DNA from: Silene latifolia
Taxonomy: Eukaryota > Streptophyta > Magnoliopsida > Caryophyllales > Caryophyllaceae
Reading direction: 5' to 3'
Assembly (NCBI RefSeq): GCF_048544455.1
Contig: NC_133537.1
Location: forward strand, 311,153,738 to 311,217,737
Length of the DNA: 64,000 bases
Position numbers and translations under genes: made by a program. How positions within the stretch are numbered: the first letter of the stretch is position 1; every line of letters begins with the position of its first letter. Under the pieces are notes generated by a model, which worked only from the letters and a program-made list of their open reading frames with translations, was not told the DNA's origin and searched no databases. This document shows, in pieces, positions 1 through 11,348 of this stretch.

Positions 1-1170
1 AATAACGATATTGTTAATCAGATTACTAACATTCCAGTGCCACATAATGATATTCCAGATACCCTCATTTGGGAGTTGTCCGTAGATGACAATTTCTCTA
101 CCAAAACAGCAACTTGGTTAGCGCAAGGTTTATTCGATCAAGCTCTTGGCAAATGTGAATTTCAGTGGATTTGGAAATTGAATATTCCTCCTAAATTGAA
201 ATTTTTTCTTTGGAAAGCCTGTGTTGACGGCCTTCCAACGAAAAGTAGACTTCTCAAGAGTCATATTGATGTCCCACCTCATTGTGTTCTGTGCAACAAT
301 CCTATTGAAAACAAAGATCATTTCTTTTACGAATGTCCCTTGATTGGGTCTGTCATCCAAGACCTGAACATTATTAGTTTCAACGAGTTTTTGTCAAAGT
401 ATGATACTATTACAAGTCAAAGTTTTCTAACGAAACTTAATTACCTCAAGGATTTAATTCCAAAAGATGATTTCATTAAGATTATTTTTATTTGGTGGAA
501 TGCATGGTTTCATAGAAATGATATTATATTTAATAATGTTAATTTAAGTATCAACAAACTTATTACTTTATGTAATAATAGCACTAAGACCTGGAATGTG
601 ACTAGACTTATGGATCTCAACAATCCCGATATAGAAGAGTCAGCTAGAAACAAGTCTTGTAAGGAAGAAATTTGGTGGGAAAAAACTAGAAACGGTTTTC
701 TAAAGCTAAATTTTGACGGATCAAGAATAGAAGGTAATAAAGCTGCTTTAGGATATTCTATAAGAGATCACAATGGTAAACTCGTTTTGTTGGGAGTAAA
801 AAAGTGCGGATCCAATAGTATCCTTGTTGCGGAAGCTCTGGCTTTAAAAGAAGGTATTTTAGCAGCTAAATTTTTAGGAATCTCAAAGTTAATTGTGGAG
901 GGTGATAATTTATGTGTTATTAACTCAATTCGAGGTACTTGACAAATTCCTTGGAAAATTTCTAGCATTATCAAGGATGTAAAATTAGACCTTAATTTTT
1001 TCAATGAAGTGATAATTAAACATTGCTTTCGTGAAGCCAACAAGGTTGCTGACTTCATGGCTACTATTGGACATTCATGTCCAACTCTTTCGAGGTGGTT
1101 TGATAGCCGGTGGCTTCAACTTACCTCCCTCATTCGAAAGGATGAGATAGGTTGGTCCTACCCTAGATGA
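1..1170 (+). pseudogene. LINE (L1-type) ORF2 C-terminus: zinc-binding RT tail plus RNase H
   Basis: The frame is open from base 1, so the protein is cut by the window edge. It holds the zf-RVT region (WKLNIPPKLKFFLWKACVDGLPT, then a C-x2-C...H-x4-C cluster near bases 280-340). A plant RNase H domain follows (LNFDGSRIEGNKAALGYSIRD, then AEALALKEG). A TGA at 940-942 interrupts the RNase H. The same frame continues beyond it with HCFREANKVADFMA, a typical RNase H C-terminal block, to a TGA at 1168-1170. The stop sits where relatives usually have Trp, so one base change explains it. The copy is dead; the family call is firm. Confidence 0.88.
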
Positions 1171-1192
1171 TCAACTAAGTTTTCTTACCTAA

Positions 1193-1216
1193 TAAAAAAA
1201 AAAAAAAAAAAAAAAC
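1193..1216 (+). other. LINE poly-A tail
   Basis: An A-run of about 24 bases follows the LINE reading frame by some 25 bases. It marks the 3' end of the retrotransposed copy. The matching 5' target duplication would lie outside the window. Confidence 0.75.
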
Positions 1217-1510
1217 TGCTTGCTAAAAACGTGATATTTATTTCATGAACGTACATTGTGAAACGTACCAAGCACATTGAGATTTGATTGTTACTTTGTT
1301 TGCGATACTATCAAAAAGGGATTATTGCCCTATCCCATGTTAGTACTTGCCACTTGGTAGCTGATGCTTTTACCAACGTGTTAGCTGTTTTCAATTCTAT
1401 AATTTAATTAGCAAGTTGGACATTGTGAATATGTATGCTCCCATTTCAACGGTTTTAATTACAACTTATATTGTATTGTGGGTTAATTCAATTCCATATT
1501 GTGCTAGTAC
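1217..1510. other. AT-rich spacer, nothing recognised
   Basis: No coding frame, repeat or RNA gene is recognisable between the first LINE tail and the target site of the second LINE. Confidence 0.5.
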
Positions 1511-1525
1511 AATAGTACCTCCTTA
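1511..1525. repeat. Target-site duplication, left copy (15 bp)
   Basis: AATAGTACCTCCTTA here is repeated exactly at 2810-2824, directly after a short poly-A. The pair bounds a 5'-truncated LINE, as target-primed reverse transcription leaves it. Confidence 0.9.
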
Positions 1526-2704
1526 ATCTTCTTCAATGGTGTCACATCACAGCTTAAAGAAGACATCCTGGCTGTCTCAGGTTTTCAGGAAGGTATCATG
1601 CCATTTAGATACTTGGGAATACCTATAAAAGCAGGAAGATTAAACAAGGCAGATTGCAATGTGTTGGTTGAGAAAGTGATTCAAAGAATCAGGGGTATGG
1701 GAACGAGAAAGCTATCCTATGCAGGAAGGATTACTCTAATCAATTCAGTTTTTAGCACTCTCCATACATACTGGGCAGCAATAATTTTTATACTCCCAAA
1801 GGCAGTGATAAAGAGCATCAATAGTTTGTGTATAAATTACTTGTGGGATGGAACTGCAGGCTACCTGAGAACTCCTCTAGTGGGATGGTCCAAAATATGT
1901 TTGCCAAAGGAGGAGGGTGGACTGGGAGTAAAACAAATTCAGAAGTGGAATGATGCTGCTGTGACTAAGCTGGTGGACTGGGTATATACACAACCTGATC
2001 GAATTTGGGTCAAATGGGTAAGAGCAATCTACATTAAAAATCATGAGTGGGAGACTTATGAGCCTAGTTTAGATGCTGCCTGGTACTGGAAGAAAATTTG
2101 CAAAATGAAATCCAAATTTGCTGCTGGATTTCAGAATGGGAATTGGATTCTATATGATAAGGGATACAACATCAAGAGTGGCTATGAATGGAGCAGGCAT
2201 AGAGAAGCTATATGTCAATGGCATAAAACTGTATGGAGTGCTTGGGCTATCCCCAAACAGTCAGTAATCACCTGGTTATGTATGCATAAGGCTCTGAATG
2301 TGCGTGCAAAACTGAAGAGAATAGGCTATACTAATGATGATGGTTGTGTGCTTTGTGGCAATGGAGTTGAAACACATGACCACTTATGTTTCTCTTGTGA
2401 GTATAGCAGCATGGTAATTGCAGCAGTAGAGAAGTGGTGCAGCTGTAGAATCCTAAGGACTGACCCTATCCATGGGAGAGCATCAGGCACACCACTGCAG
2501 AAACAGTTCTTTGGACTGCTTATATGCAGCTGCTACTACATGATATGGATGCAAAGGAATAAATGTAGGTTGGAGATGCAGATGAGACACCCTGAACAGA
2601 TTGCTAAGGATATCATTGCAAGCGTGAGCATGAGACTGAAAGACAAGATTAGAACTCTATGTATTGAGAAGGATAAGTTTTGGCTTAGGAAAATAGGTTT
2701 CTAA
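1526..2704 (+). pseudogene. LINE ORF2 fragment: RT thumb and zf-RVT
   Basis: The frame is open from the insertion edge through codons reading FNGVTSQLKEDILAVSGF and PFRYLGIPI to the TAA at 2702-2704. The usual methionine-like position at 1598 is internal, not a true start. The order is RT C-terminus (PFRYLGIPI, KLSYAGRITLI), the linker EGGLGVK, and the zinc-binding RT domain (WSAWAIPKQSVITWLCMHKAL, then C-x2-C and H-x4-C near residues 254-269 counted from 1598). No internal stop occurs, so the truncated copy is fairly young. It cannot be functional without its endonuclease and RT core. It is from the same broad family as the LINE at 40813-48267. Confidence 0.88.
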
Positions 2705-2810
2705 GGCTGTTGCGTAGACTGTTTTTAACAGGCCAAAATTGATTGTATTGTAAATTGTTGGACTTTTTGCTATTATTCTAATATATACCCTCACATTTTA
2801 TAAAAAAAAA
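1526..2810 (+). mobile_element. 5'-truncated L1-type LINE insertion
   Basis: The insertion starts inside the reverse-transcriptase coding region and ends in a short A-run (2802-2810). Both edges touch the 15-bp direct repeat at 1511-1525 and 2810-2824. The 1.29-kb length reflects 5' truncation: endonuclease and most of the RT are missing. The two junctions date it as a single clean event. Confidence 0.9.
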
Positions 2811-2824
2811 ATAGTACCTCCTTA
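2810..2824. repeat. Target-site duplication, right copy (15 bp)
   Basis: Exact copy of 1511-1525 directly after the LINE poly-A. Confidence 0.9.
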
Positions 2825-2927
2825 CTCCTTAGACTATAGGAGTATTAATTAGAAGGGAAGGCAAACTATTATCGTACTTTATCGTAATAGGCACGATATT
2901 ATGCGCTGCCCCAACGGCCCAAATATA

Positions 2928-3143
2928 CTCCCTACAATACACATACTTTATCTTAATTTAATCACTTCACTCCACAACAATCCTTATTTTAATCATTTCA
3001 TTCCACCCTACAATAATTCCCCACAACACATTCCCTCTTTCCAATTATCTCACATTACCACAATACTTTTGTTTATTTAATTCAAACACCTTTAATTCCC
3101 GTGTCATCCATAAATAAGAAGAGTTATCTAAAATAGGAAGGAG
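2928..3143. mobile_element. Stowaway-like MITE (decayed)
   Basis: A 216-bp AT-rich block starts CTCCCTACAAT and ends ATAGGAAGGAG. It is flanked on both sides by TA (2926-2927 and 3144-3145). Stowaway elements have CTCCCTCC-type ends and a TA target duplication. The inverted repeats are imperfect here, so the call is moderate. Confidence 0.5.
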
Positions 3144-3416
3144 TACACTGTTTTTTTTTTTTTTTACTTTTGTTTTTGGTGACTAGACCTAAATGTTTAT
3201 TTTTTTTGTACTAAACGTCGTAAACGAAGACCAGTGTTAATACGCAAACAAAGTAATCATAAACGTGCAACAAAACACAACATTTTTAAGAAAAAACAAA
3301 GACAACAAATTGTAACATTTAAAACACAATAATTTCAAGGAGTTTCTTCATAATCATTGCATCCCTTAAAAAAATTGTATTCCCATGAAATTTAAGTTTT
3401 GATGTGGTTGTTGATA

Positions 3417-5012
3417 TCAACCTCTTAACATGCTGTGCATAACACAAGCAACAATTGTTAGTACAAATGCCAAAAATCGACCACCAATTAGACCAACAAG
3501 CGGAATTACAAGCACAATCATCCCCTTCATTCCAAAGTAACATTTGTTATCATCCTTCACTTGCAATGTTTCAGCGTAGCTATTGTTTACAATGTTAAAA
3601 CATTCATCTTCTTCATCTTTGTTATCATCATTTGAGGAGATTGAGAATGTTTCTTCCTTCTCGTCCATTTCATTGTCTTCCATTTCCGTCGTGCTATCGT
3701 CCAGACAATGAACGGATGAGTCATGAGCTTCTTTTCCATGCTTGTTCTTTTTGCTCTTGCGTATATGTTTTGGCACAAGTTTCTTCCAAAATTTTCTCCT
3801 TTTCTTTACTTTGTCAATTTGATCAAACATATTAGAACATTCGTCAATATTCGACATCATTTCGGTTTTTCCAAGCTGTTCACCGGATCCAATAGGAGTA
3901 CCATCATCAAATGGTTGGTTTTGCCTTGGCCATATAGAATAACTTTTATCAAGTGAATCAATCTCACTTACGATTTCGTTCCAAATTTTCTCTTCATCGG
4001 AACCATTTTTTACGAGTTCACTATCGCTATCCCCTTGTTTAATTATCTTAACCTTAAGACATCTAGTAGTTCCGTCTTTTACATTTGCTTCATTGCCACC
4101 ATCTTCTGTTTCGGTGCCATTTGTCAATACACCATTTTCCTGAACATCCTTGTCCAAATACATATCAACCCCTTCATTCAAAATAACATCGACATTCTCT
4201 TTTCCACTTTCTTCTTTCTGAATCTCGTTTTGCTCTACATTTGGAACATCTTGACCATGCTTAGGCTTGATTACTTTCTTTACAATTTCCAATAAAAACA
4301 ACACAAAAGCTCCAATTGAAACACCCAAAATAGTCCTCTTAGTATACAATGACACAACCACAATAAATGTTCCTTTCAACATTGACAACAAATTAACACC
4401 ATCATAATTTTTAAACAAAGGAAAAGATGAGTAACCCACATATTTTAATTTTAATTTTAATAGGACCAAAAACAAAGTTCCCAATGTAATCCCAAATGTA
4501 AACATCTTGTAATACAATGTTATTCCCACACCTAATATACTTACCGAAATGCACAACAAATATACGTGCATGGCATTATATAAACCCTTGGTTTCACAAT
4601 TACTACTTGTATATTCATTATTACTCGTATTACTCCCTCCATTCAAATCCGAATCATAATTTTTATGTTCAATGATATCTTCTTCGGTTTTCTCAACAAT
4701 CGGAGAAATCGTAGAAATGGGTACGTCTAATATTGATTGTGAAACAAACTTACTAGCCAATGTAGGAAGTCTAGGCAAAGGATAATTGTGCTCTTCCATT
4801 GTCAACGATGTGTTATGTTTCTTGGACCGGTGTTTCTTTTTTAAGGATAATTTATGTAATTTATCCTTGCTCTTACCAAAGACATCAACCATGGATGGTG
4901 ATACCCCATTTTCGACAATAAGCGCCTCACGACGTTTAGGCGAGGTAGTTTGAAGATCGACAACCAATCGAGAAATCTTGCTCCCTTTCTGCTTCTTCCA
5001 TAGGGAAGGCAT
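3417..5012 (-). CDS. Plant multi-pass membrane protein, function unknown
   Basis: An uninterrupted 531-codon frame starts at the ATG at 5012-5010. It is the only long intact host-type gene in the window. The N-terminus is basic (MPSLWKKQKGSKISRL and a Lys-rich stretch at residues 48-67). Three or four hydrophobic segments lie at about 147-168, 171-190, 212-223 and 227-246. A long acidic, Asn/Glu-rich loop follows, then a basic patch near residues 400-420 (KKRRKFWKKLVPKHIRKSKK). A final hydrophobic hairpin occupies about 494-528. I think it belongs to a plant-specific family sometimes annotated as ethylene-responsive nuclear-like or transmembrane protein, but I cannot confirm that. No intron is needed. 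It has no operon-like neighbours and is surrounded by transposons. The membrane prediction is firmer than any name. Confidence 0.75.
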   Translation of the reverse strand: MPSLWKKQKGSKISRLVVDLQTTSPKRREALIVENGVSPSMVDVFGKSKDKLHKLSLKKKHRSKKHNTSLTMEEHNYPLPRLPTLASKFVSQSILDVPISTISPIVEKTEEDIIEHKNYDSDLNGGSNTSNNEYTSSNCETKGLYNAMHVYLLCISVSILGVGITLYYKMFTFGITLGTLFLVLLKLKLKYVGYSSFPLFKNYDGVNLLSMLKGTFIVVVSLYTKRTILGVSIGAFVLFLLEIVKKVIKPKHGQDVPNVEQNEIQKEESGKENVDVILNEGVDMYLDKDVQENGVLTNGTETEDGGNEANVKDGTTRCLKVKIIKQGDSDSELVKNGSDEEKIWNEIVSEIDSLDKSYSIWPRQNQPFDDGTPIGSGEQLGKTEMMSNIDECSNMFDQIDKVKKRRKFWKKLVPKHIRKSKKNKHGKEAHDSSVHCLDDSTTEMEDNEMDEKEETFSISSNDDNKDEEDECFNIVNNSYAETLQVKDDNKCYFGMKGMIVLVIPLVGLIGGRFLAFVLTIVACVMHSMLRG

Positions 5013-5322
5013 TTCCTGTTACGTTTAATATCGAAAGAGAGTTGATTTCATTTAGATAATATGGGAATAATAGTTAGGGAATGAGGGAAGGGTTTGGAAT
5101 TTTGTGAAAGGATTTTGATTATGAAGAAAATAATCTAAAAATGGTGTTTGATACAACGAAAAACAAAGAGATGATACCGAAAATATTGTGTCATGTGGCT
5201 TTATTTGATCAGTTGATTGCTGTTTTGACATTTTATTGTAACAACGACCTATATAAAGAGATTAATAACATTTGTTTTTGTGTTAAACCGTTTTATGCTA
5301 GAATTAAAAATCAAAGATAATT
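5013..5322 (-). other. Upstream region of the membrane-protein gene
   Basis: AT-rich sequence containing the probable minus-strand promoter of the gene at 3417-5012. No convincing TATA box at a normal distance could be chosen by eye. The Stowaway-like insertion at 5325-5584 bounds it about 310 bp upstream of the start codon. Confidence 0.35.
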
Positions 5323-5324
5323 AT

Positions 5325-5584
5325 ACTCCCTCCTATTTCCTTATATCTTCCCCTCTCTCTTGGGCACAAAAATTAAGAAAGGGGAAGAAATAAGAAATAA
5401 AGTAGAATAAAGTATTGTAAGTTGTGAAATTTATAGGTGAGAGAAAATAATAAAGAATGAATGATGAATAAAGAATAGATAAAGTAATGAGAGTTGTTGA
5501 TTTTTTAGGAGAGAAAAATTAATAAAAAATGAATGAAACTTACCAAAAAAGGAAAGAGGGAAGATAATAGGAAATTGGAGGGAG
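5325..5584. mobile_element. Stowaway MITE
   Basis: A 260-bp element with good terminal inverted repeats: CTCCCTCCTATTTCCTTAT at the left, matched by a right end running ATAATAGGAAATTGGAGGGAG. TA flanks it at 5323-5324 and 5585-5586. There is no coding capacity. It sits upstream of the membrane-protein gene and could influence it. Confidence 0.85.
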
Positions 5585-5593
5585 TATTATTTT

Positions 5594-5795
5594 TGTTATG
5601 AAATATTATAGTATAATATTATATGAATGTCCATATCTTAGAATATTTTAGAGTACGTGTATTATCTTATGGAAGCTCTACCCTCATTGTATGTCTATAT
5701 ATACCCTTCATAATGAAATAATATACAGTTTTGTCTCTCTCTAAATTCTCTCTAACTTTCTCTCTACAATTCTCTTGTTTTTATTTCACAACACA
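5594..5795 (+). mobile_element. Probable Ty1/copia 5' LTR
   Basis: The block starts TGTTATG, contains a TATATATA promoter-like site near 5696 and pyrimidine-rich TCTCTCTC stretches, and ends near ACAACACA. The sequence ATTATCAGCACGAG follows directly; it partly resembles the TATCAG primer site of copia elements. No matching 3' LTR was found, so the limits are tentative. Confidence 0.45.
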
Positions 5796-8700
5796 TTATC
5801 AGCACGAGTCTCTAACCTTTTTTTTTTTTTAATCAACGATACCCTTAACCTGTTGTACGGGTATGTCTCCTTGTCCATTAGCCGTGAAACAGAAAAGAAA
5901 AAAATCAACATCATGTTTTGTTCATGCGTTGTCCATTTTTTATAATCAACGATACCCTAAACCTGTTGTGCGTGTTCTCATAGGTGCATATTTACATGGA
6001 ATATGACACGTGCATGTTTTGTGATGTGTTGTCCATTTTTTTATCTTTTGTTTGTTAATTAACCATCTAAACATATCATTATTACTTTGTTCATTGTATA
6101 TAAGAATTTTATCTGATCTATTTGGTAGATTGTACATATTTTTGAACAGGAAGTTTTATATATGTGGTAAACAAGTTTTGAAAAAGACATATCATATAAT
6201 TTTGGACCTGAAGTTTCAAAAGATTTATTTATAAAGATGAGAAATATGTCCATATTATAACTTTGGCCTGAAGTTCAAAGTTTTAAAAGGTGTGTAATAA
6301 TTTAACACCGTCTTATCAGTACAATATATTCATATTGTATAAGTGTAAGTGGCAAGAAATCCACGTGTAAATGCTAGTGACCAGAAGTCCACGTCTATGA
6401 GTATATGAACCGCTGTTCAATTTAAAGCGATCTTTATGAAAGGCATATTTATTTGCGAATTGATTCTTGTTCACCTGGAGTTGAACATATAATGAGATAT
6501 GAAATTTGATCCATTCCTTGAAGTGAATGTGACATCTTATAAAGACTCTGTCTGTAGCAGTGATCGAGAATATGTCGTTATGATAAGCCTAACATTGCGG
6601 CCTTAATTGAGCTTAATGGTGTGGCCTTATTGAGCCAAATTTGTTCATTGAAAGAAATGAAAATATCTCATGAAAGTGAATATCTCATGAAAAGTCATGT
6701 GAGAATAATATGAGACTCATATATGCAAGAGTTTGATATGAGAAAAGAAAAAAATGATATAGGAGCTGAAATTTTGATATTCATACTATGACCAAAGTTC
6801 ATAGTGTTTACATATACCGAATATGACCTGGAGTTCATAATGTTTCCAGATATCAAAACTGTGACTTGAACTTTACAGTGTTTATAAATTCTCACATTTC
6901 GTATAGTGAGTATTACTTTGAGTATCAATATTAAGAATGAACTCGATGTTTATACATGGATGTCTGCAAATTATGAGACACTTTTGAAAAATTTAGTATC
7001 ATACTCCCCCCGTCCCGGTCAATTGTTATCTATTTCCATTTTGAGGTGTATCATTGAATTGTTATCTATTTCCATTTTTAGCAACCTTTTGTGGATCACA
7101 TTTCATTGCATGTGGGGCAATGTAATTTGTGTGGTCCAAATTCATTCATAGTTCTTTCCTTAATCTTTGTGCCAAAAGCAATAGATAACAATTGACCGAG
7201 ACAGAGGGAGTATCAAACTGATTCAAATCATTCCCTACAGGGCTACAGCGAATGAAATATCATGTTTTCGAGGATGAAATTATTTTATCTTCCATACAAG
7301 AAATGTAGTCCTATAGACACATTACATAAAAAATTTCATTACAGGCCATTATTCTCGAGAATAAATTTCATTACAGACCATTATTCTCGAGAATAATATG
7401 ACATTGCTTTATTGATCTAATAAAAGTATGAAAGTATGCCATTAGCAGTGGTTAAGTATGAGGATGTGGGTATTTTCGTAAGTTATGTGTTTATTTTAAA
7501 ACACTGGTATTCCCACCAGAAGTGGACATTACTTCACACTTGAAATAAGAGTGATAATGTGACCAACATATAATATATTGTGAAGTAAATGGTCGAAAAA
7601 TACAACTAATTTGAAAGTTGTTGAATCATCTCTGATCCTTAAAGGGAATAATTGATTCGTAAGTTGAATTATGATCAATTTACATGTATTATCATGCTAT
7701 ACAGTAATACAGCACATTAAAAGGATGTGATAAGCATGAGTATGTCATCATTGTATATGTTGACGATTATAATTGTTGGTCATATGAAATTACTCAAAGA
7801 GTAATATATTCCCTATTGAAATATTGACGAGTCTTGCTTACATATATGAGACACGTATTGTGTCATATGTCATATGTCACATCATTTATTTCGCCGGATA
7901 TAAAATTTTAATTTGAGATTTAGTAATACATGTATTGCTATAAAATTAGCTTGATGAATATTGTCAACTAAACTATGGCATGTGTCCATGTGATAAGTGA
8001 AATTATTGATAAATCCAATTCTTATTAAAGTTTGTCGTGTATTTTTGGCAAACTAAGAAAGTTGACATGAAATGATTCAGATGTGACAAATTAAAGCGAA
8101 CCGGGTTCTTACTATACCCATTTTGATATACCTTGAGTTTATGTTCAAGAAAAGATAAGTGCTGAAATTCTCTCATGTAGAAATTTTATTAAAGGCAAGA
8201 CACTACACTGTGATTGAGTATATATGACGTTGGAGATCTAAACTACTCGATATTGAATAAAGAACTTAAATGTTCGTGTATGAATTGACACTATATTGTG
8301 TGACTTGTAGTCACATAATGATTTTTCTGAGTAGTCCCCGTGATTAAAAATCACATTCAGATTTTATATAAAATCGTTGATCTCTTAAACTGGGCATTGT
8401 GAATCAGCACATTAAAAATCCAACTGCATTATACATTTCTTCCAGAAATATTTTGTTATTGTACAAATATGCCCATATAAATTCTCATCGATGATATGAG
8501 AAATTGAGATCTAAGGTGGTTATGATAATTATTTATACTATACATTTGTTACAGTTTTTACCACCTTAGGGAGAGAAAAGTGAATTAAAGTTGGTAAAAA
8601 CAAAATTGATCCCATACTGAACCAAAAGTTCAGAGAAGGTTATTTTTTAAATTCATTGAGTAGAGGTTTTTTCAGTTTGATATAACCATATGTTTTACCA

Positions 8701-8880
8701 AAATAATAAAGTACACATGAAGTGTAGTATAAGAAAAGTCAAGATGAATTAACGGTTCCAATGAATGTGAAATAGCAAGTTCAAGCAGTTGGTATGCCAT
8801 ATAATGGCTATATTTGAAGTGTCTCTGAAGTGACACGATATCTGAAGGATAATAGATGGCTTAAATGAATATAATGGCTA
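5796..8880 (+). mobile_element. Heavily decayed copia internal region
   Basis: No frame longer than about 80 codons survives. Near 7725-7800 the translated order CDKHEYVIIVYVDD, followed by a frame break, is a recognisable copia RT catalytic block. Degenerate phrases of the form CCTGAAGTTCAAAG or CCTGGAGTTCATA recur between 6140 and 6870. A MITE at 7004-7210 has inserted into it. The rest is too decayed to assign domains. Confidence 0.5.
7004..7210. mobile_element. Stowaway MITE
   Basis: A 207-bp element with long inverted ends (CTCCCCCCGTCCCGGTCAAT, and ATTGACCGAGACAGAGGGAG at the right), each continued by the complementary TTGTTATCTATT / AATAGATAACAA. TA flanks it at 7002-7003 and 7211-7212. 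The left arm phrase is partly repeated inside near 7055-7078. Confidence 0.88.
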
Positions 8881-9232
8881 TATTTAACTCCATATTCCGC
8901 CTGCCACTATTTTTGCCCAGTTAGCTGCTCCATATTCTTCGTATATTTTGTTGAATAAGTCTTCCATTAAAGTAGGAACCACTTCTCTAGGTTTTAGTTG
9001 TGCTTTAGTTTTTGGCTGACTCGTTCTAATAGTGCCCAACATACGGCCGGTGAGTTGCTCTTTCTGGTCTGGCTTGGATAGATAGCCTGACGTGTCTTTC
9101 CCTTCTGGCTGGCACCTGCCTGGGTACAGTATGCTTTGTATTGGATTGCTTCCGTTCCAGCTAGGCTTGGTATTTTATTGCCTGACTTTTGTCTGATCAG
9201 GCCGGACAATTCTTGGCCCAACACGTTCCAAA
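8881..9232. other. Unassigned segment before copia pol
   Basis: I recognise no coding domain. The boundary with the copia integrase frame is abrupt near 9226, so this may be a separate insertion or a deletion joint. Confidence 0.4.
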
Positions 9233-11110
9233 TTGGATAGAAGATCTGAAAAATGCATCTTTATTGGTTATTGTCTACAATCCAAAGCATATCGTCTATA
9301 TAACCTTGTGAGTGGAAAAGTGATTATCAGTAGGAATGTTGTGTTAAATGAGGAAGCTTGTTCTCAGTGGCATGGCGACAAAGATGGCACTAATTCTCAT
9401 ATTCCGATTGCTGAAGTAGATGGGAATTTAGAAACAGAGACAACATCAAACTTATCCTCACCAGAAAATACTCCGCCATCAACACCAAGAAGCAATAATC
9501 AGGGATCACAACGTGGCACGTGCAGTGACAGTGACTCACCTGTTAAAAAGTTCAAGTCCCTGGAAGAAACTTACAGATCCTGTAATTTTTCTCTTTTAGT
9601 TACTGACCCAACTTTTTTTGAAGATGCTAAGAAACAACCCGAGTAGAAAATTGCTATGAAAGCAGAAATGAATGCAATTGAAAAGAACAATACATGGGAG
9701 TTGGTTGATCATCTGAAATGCAAAAATGTGATAGGTTTAAAATGGGTATTCCGAACCAAATACAATTCTGATGGGACTATTCAAAAGCATAAGGCTCGTC
9801 TGGTAGCAAAAGGATACTCTCAACAACAAGGTATCGATTTTGAAGAAACTTTTTCTCTTGTTGGTTGATTTGAAACTATGAGAATTATGTTAGCCATTGC
9901 AGCCCAACAAAATTTACCGATATATCAACTCGATGGGAAATCTGCATTCTTAAATGACAACTTAGAAGAAGAGGTATATGTGGAACAACTACAAGGTTTT
10001 ATTGAGAATGGTTCTGAAGACAAAGTTTATAGATTAAGAAAAGCACTTAAAGGGTTGAAGCAAGCAGCGCATGCTTGGTGTAGTAGAATTTATTCTTTTG
10101 GGAGAAGGGATTTACAAAAAGTGAGAGTAAACCAACCCTCTACACCAAACGTAGTAAAGGTAACAATGATTTCTTATTAGTTTGCCTTTACGTAGATGGT
10201 ATGATTTATATAAGTTCTTCCGAGTCTTTGGTTGCTGAGTTTAAGTCATGTATGATGAAGACTTTTGAGATGACGGATTTGGGATTATTATAATATTTCT
10301 TGGGTCTCGAAGTAAAGCAAGGTATAGATGGAATTTTTGTGAGCCAAAATAAGTATTCCATTTATTTATTAAAAAGGTTCAATATGTTAAATGGTGAGGT
10401 TGGAGCCACACCAATGAATATTAATGAGAAGCTGCAACATGAAGACGAAACAGAGGGAGCTAATCCAACGCATTTCAGAAGTTTAATGGGTAGTTTAAAT
10501 TATTTAACACACAGTAGACCCGACGTTGCCTACTCGGTCAGTTTAGTGTCCCAATATTTGCACAAACTTACCAAACAACACTTTGGTGCAGCAAAACTAA
10601 TTCTCCGTTATGTGGCTGGAACTGTAGAGTTTGGCTTTTGGTATTCGAAAAAATCAAGGCTGAAATTGATTGGCTTTAGTGATAGCGATTGGGCAGGAAG
10701 TTTGGTTGATCGTAAGAGTACATCAGGTAATATATTTACTCTTAATTCAGGATCAATAACTTGGAGTTCGAAAAAATAAGAAACGGTAGCATTGTCGTCT
10801 TCGGAAGCAGAATATGCAGCCGCCACTTCTGCTACACGTCAAGATTTATGGCTTAGAAAGCCACTTGCGGATCTTGGTTGTGTACAAACAGAAGCCACTG
10901 AAATTTTTTGTGACAATAGGGCTGCCATTCCCATGAGTAAAAATCCCCCCTTTCATGCGAGAACCAAGCATGTTGATATCAAGCACCACTTCATTCGTCA
11001 AATTGTATCTGATGGAAAAGTAGTTCTCAAATTCTGCGGTACTAATGAATAGGTAGCAGACATATTCACAAAAGCACTTCCTTAAGCAAAGCATGATTTC
11101 TTCCGAATAG
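9233..11110 (+). pseudogene. Ty1/copia pol remnant: integrase tail, RT, RNase H
   Basis: Domains follow in copia order. The integrase C-terminus is RSEKCIFIGYCLQSKAYRLY (9235-9300). RT begins [20 protein letters not shown] (9690 on) and QLDGKSAFLNDNLEEEVYV (9920 on). The RT active-site block near 10180-10205 reads YVDG instead of YVDD. RNase H follows (LIGFSDSDWAGSLVDRKSTS, then SSSEAEYAA near 10797, and ARTKHVDIKHHFIR). Stops lie at 9644-9646, 9866-9868, 10291-10293, 10777-10779 and 11050-11052, with a frameshift near 10100-10170. Each stop lies one transition from the residue usual in the family. The copy is inactive, and its gag, protease and 5' LTR are missing. Confidence 0.9.
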
Positions 11111-11133
11111 AGCTAGGAGTATGTAAATTTAAA

Positions 11134-11144
11134 TCAAGGGGAGA
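11134..11144 (+). other. Copia polypurine tract
   Basis: TCAAGGGGAGA lies directly before the TGTTGAAAG start of the LTR, the position of the plus-strand primer in copia elements. Confidence 0.7.
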
Positions 11145-11348
11145 TGTTGAAAGAATGACTCAAAGTTAGATGAATTCATTGTGACTATGAAACTTTGTTA
11201 CTTTTCATAATATTGTATTGTATGTAGTACTATAAATATGTCAATTATAATACAACAAATATGTACAAAAAAAATTCTCAATAAAATTTATGAATATTTT
11301 ATCTTCTCATACATTTGTTCTTATCTTATTTTTATATTTTACCCAACA
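11145..11348 (+). mobile_element. Copia 3' LTR
   Basis: This 204-bp stretch starts TGTTGAAAG and ends CCCAACA. It contains a TATA-like CTATAAATAT near 11230 and directly follows the polypurine tract. Its right edge coincides with the loss of LRR-gene homology, so the element probably inserted in that gene. No paired 5' LTR is visible. Confidence 0.7.

Noticed and set aside
3632..4295. Plus-strand frames over the membrane-protein gene
   Set aside because: Antisense shadows of the intact minus-strand gene, hydrophobic only because of codon complement.
8994..9224. Minus-strand 76-codon frame upstream of copia pol
   Set aside because: Short, no similarity recognised, in a segment of unclear origin.
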